Below, piece after piece: positions 7,662 to 9,781 of a stretch of 9,781 nt of DNA. Source of the DNA: an uncultured beta proteobacterium (lineage in GTDB: Bacteria > Pseudomonadota > Gammaproteobacteria > Burkholderiales > Rhodocyclaceae); assembly GCA_903933395.1 (NCBI GenBank), contig CAIZKA010000441.1, positions 1 through 9,781 on the forward strand, written 5' to 3'. The notes under the pieces are model-generated. The model searched no databases. It was not told the DNA's origin and saw only the letters and a list, made by a program, of their open reading frames with translations. Position 1 is the first letter of the stretch; every line of letters begins with the position of its first letter. The position numbers and the translations under genes are program-made.

Positions 7662-9058
7662 GGCTGGGGCAGGATCTTGCCCGGGTTCATGGTATTGCCG
7701 GGGTCGATCGCATGTTTCAGCGCGCGCATCAGTTCGATGGCGACGTCGCCATGCTCCAGTGTCATGTAAGCCTGCTTGCCGATGCCGACGCCATGCTCGC
7801 CGGTGCAAGTGCCATCCATGCGGATCGCGCGTTGCGCCAGGCGCGAGGCGAAGCCCTTGGCGCGGGCAATTTCCTCGTCGTTGTCGGGATCGACCAGCAG
7901 CACCAGATGGAAGTTACCGTCGCCGACGTGGCCCACCAGAGGGGCCACAAGCTGGCACGCGTCCAGATCGAGGTAGGTTTCGGCGATGCAGTCGGCCAGC
8001 CGCGAAATCGGCACGCAGACATCGGTGGTCAGCGCCCGGCAGCCGGGCTTGAGTCCGATGCTGGCGTAGTAGGCGTCGTGCCGCGCCTGCCACAGCCGGC
8101 TGCGATCTTCGGGACGCGTGGCCCACTCGAAATCCTGGCCGCCGTGATCGGAGGCTATCTCCTGCACCGTTTCGGCCTGTTCCTTGACGCCGCCGGGCGA
8201 GCCGTGAAATTCGAAGAACAGGGTCGGCTCTTCGCGCAGGGAGGTCTTGCTGTGGCGATTGATGGCCGTGATCGCCAGCTTGTCCAGCAGTTCGATGCGT
8301 GCCACCGGGACGCCGAGTTGTATGGTCTGGATCACCGTCTGTACCGCGGCCGCCAGCGTCGGGAAGGCGCAGACGGCGCTGGAGATCGCCTCCGGAACGG
8401 GATAAAGCCGCACGGTGAGCTCGGTGATGATGCCCAGCGTGCCTTCGGAACCCACCATCAAGCGCGTCAGGTCGTAGCCGGCCGCTGATTTGCGGGCGCG
8501 GCCGCCGGTCTTGAGGATGCGTCCGTCTGGCAGCACCACCGTCATGCCCAGCACGTTCTCGCGCATGGTGCCATAGCGCACGGCATTGGTGCCGGAGGCG
8601 CGCGTCGCGGCCATGCCGCCGAGGCTGGCGTCAGCGCCGGGATCGATCGGGAAGAACAGGCCGGTGCCGTTCAAGGCGGCATTCAGCGCTTTCCGCGTGA
8701 CGCCGCATTGCACCGTGGCGTCGAGATCCTCCTGCCGCACGGCGATGACCTGGTTGAGCGCCGACAGGTCGATGCAGACCCCGCCCTGCACTGCCAGCAG
8801 GTGACCCTCGAGCGAGGTGCCGGTGCCAAACGCGATGACGGGCGTGCGATGGCGATGGCAAAGGCCGACGATTTCGGCGACTTCCGTCGTGGATTCGGCA
8901 AACACCACCGCGTCCGGCGGCATCGGCGCATGCGAGGACTCATCCTTGCCGTGATGCTGGCGGACTGCAGCGGCCACGGAGAAGCGCGTGCCGAACCGGG
9001 AGGCGAGTGCTTCGGCCAGCTCCTGCGACAGCTGGGGTCGGTCGGCGGGGGCATTCAT
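7658..9058 (-). CDS. FAD-linked D-2-hydroxyacid / D-lactate dehydrogenase (GlcD/LDHD type)
   Basis: 466 residues of the vanillyl-alcohol-oxidase/PCMH flavoprotein family, oxidising a D-2-hydroxyacid to a 2-oxoacid and passing electrons to a respiratory acceptor (cytochrome c, quinone or ETF). The FAD domain shows AFGTGTSLEGH (76-86), DPGADASLGGMAATRASGTNAVRYG (139-163) and SAAGYDLTRLMVGSEGTLGIITE (191-213). The C-terminal substrate domain shows GHVGDGNFH (376-384, metal-binding His) and CTGEHGVGIGK (418-428, catalytic-site His422), and the end IDPGNTMNPGKILP is typical. The overall pattern is closer to LDHD-type enzymes than to the GlcD subunit of the GlcDEF complex, and no GlcE/GlcF partners are present. 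The start is ATG 9058 with GGAG 6 bases upstream; an ATG at 9073 has no ribosome site. It is the first gene of an operon with the oxidoreductase (ATGA overlap), which suggests it supplies 2-oxoacid to that enzyme. Confidence 0.9.
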   Translation of the reverse strand: MNAPADRPQLSQELAEALASRFGTRFSVAAAVRQHHGKDESSHAPMPPDAVVFAESTTEVAEIVGLCHRHRTPVIAFGTGTSLEGHLLAVQGGVCIDLSALNQVIAVRQEDLDATVQCGVTRKALNAALNGTGLFFPIDPGADASLGGMAATRASGTNAVRYGTMRENVLGMTVVLPDGRILKTGGRARKSAAGYDLTRLMVGSEGTLGIITELTVRLYPVPEAISSAVCAFPTLAAAVQTVIQTIQLGVPVARIELLDKLAITAINRHSKTSLREEPTLFFEFHGSPGGVKEQAETVQEIASDHGGQDFEWATRPEDRSRLWQARHDAYYASIGLKPGCRALTTDVCVPISRLADCIAETYLDLDACQLVAPLVGHVGDGNFHLVLLVDPDNDEEIARAKGFASRLAQRAIRMDGTCTGEHGVGIGKQAYMTLEHGDVAIELMRALKHAIDPGNTMNPGKILPQP

Positions 9059-9064
9059 GGCGAT

Positions 9065-9068
9065 CTCC
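9065..9068 (-). promoter_or_regulatory. Ribosome binding site deciding the dehydrogenase start
   Basis: Minus-strand GGAG, 6 bases before ATG 9058. It overlaps the first codons of the longer frame starting at 9073, which argues against that longer start. Confidence 0.6.
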
Positions 9069-9089
9069 GGCATTGGGGATGGTGGCGGG

Positions 9090-9118
9090 ATTCTACGCCC
9101 CGCCCCTATCCATTTGAG
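9090..9118 (-). promoter_or_regulatory. Tentative promoter for the dehydrogenase-oxidoreductase operon
   Basis: A minus-strand TAGAAT (9095-9090) is a good -10 hexamer, but the segment 17 bases upstream (CTCAAA, 9118-9113) is a poor -35. If real, it would need an activator or be weak, which would suit a regulated catabolic operon. Confidence 0.25.
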
Positions 9119-9130
9119 CGTGATGGCGGA

Positions 9131-9139
9131 GGGGGGGGG
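9131..9139 (+). repeat. Nine-G homopolymer tract
   Basis: Nine consecutive G in the intergenic region between the divergent dehydrogenase operon and the tRNA promoter. It lies outside coding sequence, upstream of the tentative -35 of the minus-strand operon. Such tracts vary in length by slippage and are also common places for sequencing error. Confidence 0.8.
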
Positions 9140-9205
9140 ATGCCGCGCCGCAGCATCGCAGGTCCGGCCAGCAAAGAGCCCAAATAGCGAGGGTTGACTT
9201 ATTCG

Positions 9206-9234
9206 TTGACGGTACCGCCGAATTTGGAGATAAT
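9206..9234 (+). promoter_or_regulatory. Strong sigma70 promoter of the tRNA-tuf operon
   Basis: TTGACG (9206-9211), 17-base spacer, GATAAT (9229-9234). Both hexamers match consensus at five of six positions with ideal spacing. Transcription would begin near 9241, just before tRNA-Tyr at 9248. The GC-rich bases after the -10 (CACGGG) resemble the discriminators of stringently controlled stable-RNA promoters. A second TTGACT at 9194-9199 lies 12 bases upstream. Confidence 0.8.
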
Positions 9235-9247
9235 CACGGGTTCAGCT

Positions 9248-9332
<85 letters not shown>

Positions 9333-9390
9333 GCATGTAGTAGAAACAGATAGTTACACGGCGATTGGCGAAAACGGACAAGTAGGGCGG

Positions 9391-9464
9391 GCGGCGGTAG
9401 TTCAATGGTAGAACATCAGCCTTCCAAGCTGATTACGCGGGTTCGATTCCCGCTCGCCGCTCCA
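9391..9464 (+). tRNA. tRNA-Gly (anticodon TCC)
   Basis: 74 bases including encoded CCA. The acceptor is GCGGCGG with TCGCCGC (last pair G-U), D stem GTTC/GAAC, anticodon stem TCAGC/GCTGA with loop CTTCCAA and TCC at 9423-9425, and T arm GCGGG-TTCGATT-CCCGC. It would read GGA and GGG. It lies 58 bases after tRNA-Tyr in the same transcript. Confidence 0.97.
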
Positions 9465-9487
9465 GGCAGTTTTTCAGAAGGGTTTCA

Positions 9488-9562
<75 letters not shown>

Positions 9563-9596
9563 TTTTTTTAGTGCATTTATTGTTGGGGTAATTGAC

Positions 9597-9781
9597 ATGG
9601 GAAAAGCGAAATTTGAGCGGACGAAGCCGCACGTAAACGTGGGGACGATTGGTCACGTAGACCATGGCAAGACGACGTTGACGGCGGCGATGACATCGGT
9701 GCTGGCGGCGATGTTTGGTGGCGAGGCGAAAGCCTACGACCAGATTGATGCGGCACCGGAAGAGAAAGCCCGGGGCATCAC
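9597..9781 (+). CDS. tuf: Elongation factor Tu (3' partial)
   Basis: Only the first 61 codons are in the window. The protein starts MGKAKFERTKPHVNVGTIGHVDHGKTTLTAA: GHVDHGKT (19-26) is the GTP-binding P-loop, and AYDQIDAAPEEKARGIT leads into switch I. EF-Tu delivers aminoacyl-tRNA to the ribosome as a GTP complex in the cytoplasm. The start ATG has GGGG 8 bases upstream. Placement behind three tRNA genes marks the tufB-type copy, normally followed by a tRNA-Trp, secE and nusG (not visible). Minor oddities are Gly at position 2 where Ala is usual, and Met in VLAAMFGG where Lys is common. Confidence 0.98.
   Translation, partial: MGKAKFERTKPHVNVGTIGHVDHGKTTLTAAMTSVLAAMFGGEAKAYDQIDAAPEEKARGI

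Noticed and set aside
7662..7808. Longer N-terminus (49 residues) for the oxidoreductase
   Set aside because: The extra stretch lies inside the dehydrogenase gene in another frame, is Arg/His-rich, and does not fit the family. ATG 7661 gives the normal start and a classic ATGA overlap.
6441..8488. Long plus-strand open frames (6441-7202, 7649-8488, and similarly 4557-5474) opposite the oxidoreductase and dehydrogenase genes
   Set aside because: They mirror real coding sequence, have no recognisable domains or supported starts, and break where the sense gene's codon pattern changes.
9194..9199. TTGACT as an alternative -35 for the tRNA operon
   Set aside because: It is 29 bases from GATAAT, too far for sigma70. 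The TTGACG at 9206 has the exact 17-base spacing.

Overview
The window is GC-rich, densely coded bacterial DNA. It looks like a betaproteobacterium, most likely of the Rhodocyclales (Azoarcus/Thauera/Sterolibacterium-like). The evidence is a PhaM-type polyhydroxyalkanoate granule protein, a tRNA-Tyr/tRNA-Gly/tRNA-Thr/EF-Tu block in the usual proteobacterial order, and a LivF plus phenylacetate-CoA-ligase-like gene pair typical of aromatic-degrading members of this group. The taxonomic placement is inference from protein resemblance; no search was run.

Layout. (1) Positions 1-3608, plus strand: the end of a branched-chain-amino-acid-type ABC uptake operon. It contains a periplasmic binding protein (its start lies left of the window), a LivF-type ATPase, and a PaaK-like adenylate-forming CoA ligase. 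A strong GC hairpin separates the first two genes, and an extended imperfect palindrome separates the last two. (2) Positions 3683-4081, minus strand: phaM, convergent with the ligase. (3) Positions 4197-9058, minus strand: a two-gene operon. Its first gene is an FAD-linked D-2-hydroxyacid (D-lactate) dehydrogenase, and its second is a fused indolepyruvate ferredoxin oxidoreductase; they overlap by 4 bases (ATGA). (4) Positions 9206-9781, plus strand: a near-consensus sigma70 promoter, tRNA-Tyr(GTA), tRNA-Gly(TCC), tRNA-Thr(GGT) and the start of tuf, cut by the window end. No intergenic stretch exceeds 300 bases.

How the genes could work together (inference): the ABC system imports an aromatic or branched acid. 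The dehydrogenase would oxidise a D-2-hydroxyacid (for example an aryl-lactate) to the 2-oxoacid, and the oxidoreductase would convert that to acyl-CoA, CO2 and reduced ferredoxin. The ligase would activate free arylacetate-type acid to the same CoA pool. Surplus acetyl-CoA could flow to PHA, whose granules PhaM helps organise, although phaM may be a neighbour by chance. The tRNA-tuf block is housekeeping and marks the edge of the catabolic region.

I found no insertion sequence, phage gene, CRISPR array or clearly foreign island. The most interesting points are the coupled hydroxyacid dehydrogenase/oxidoreductase pair, the ligase with a non-canonical P-loop, the basic tail on LivF, and the structured intergenic elements. 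None amounts to a demonstrated new system.
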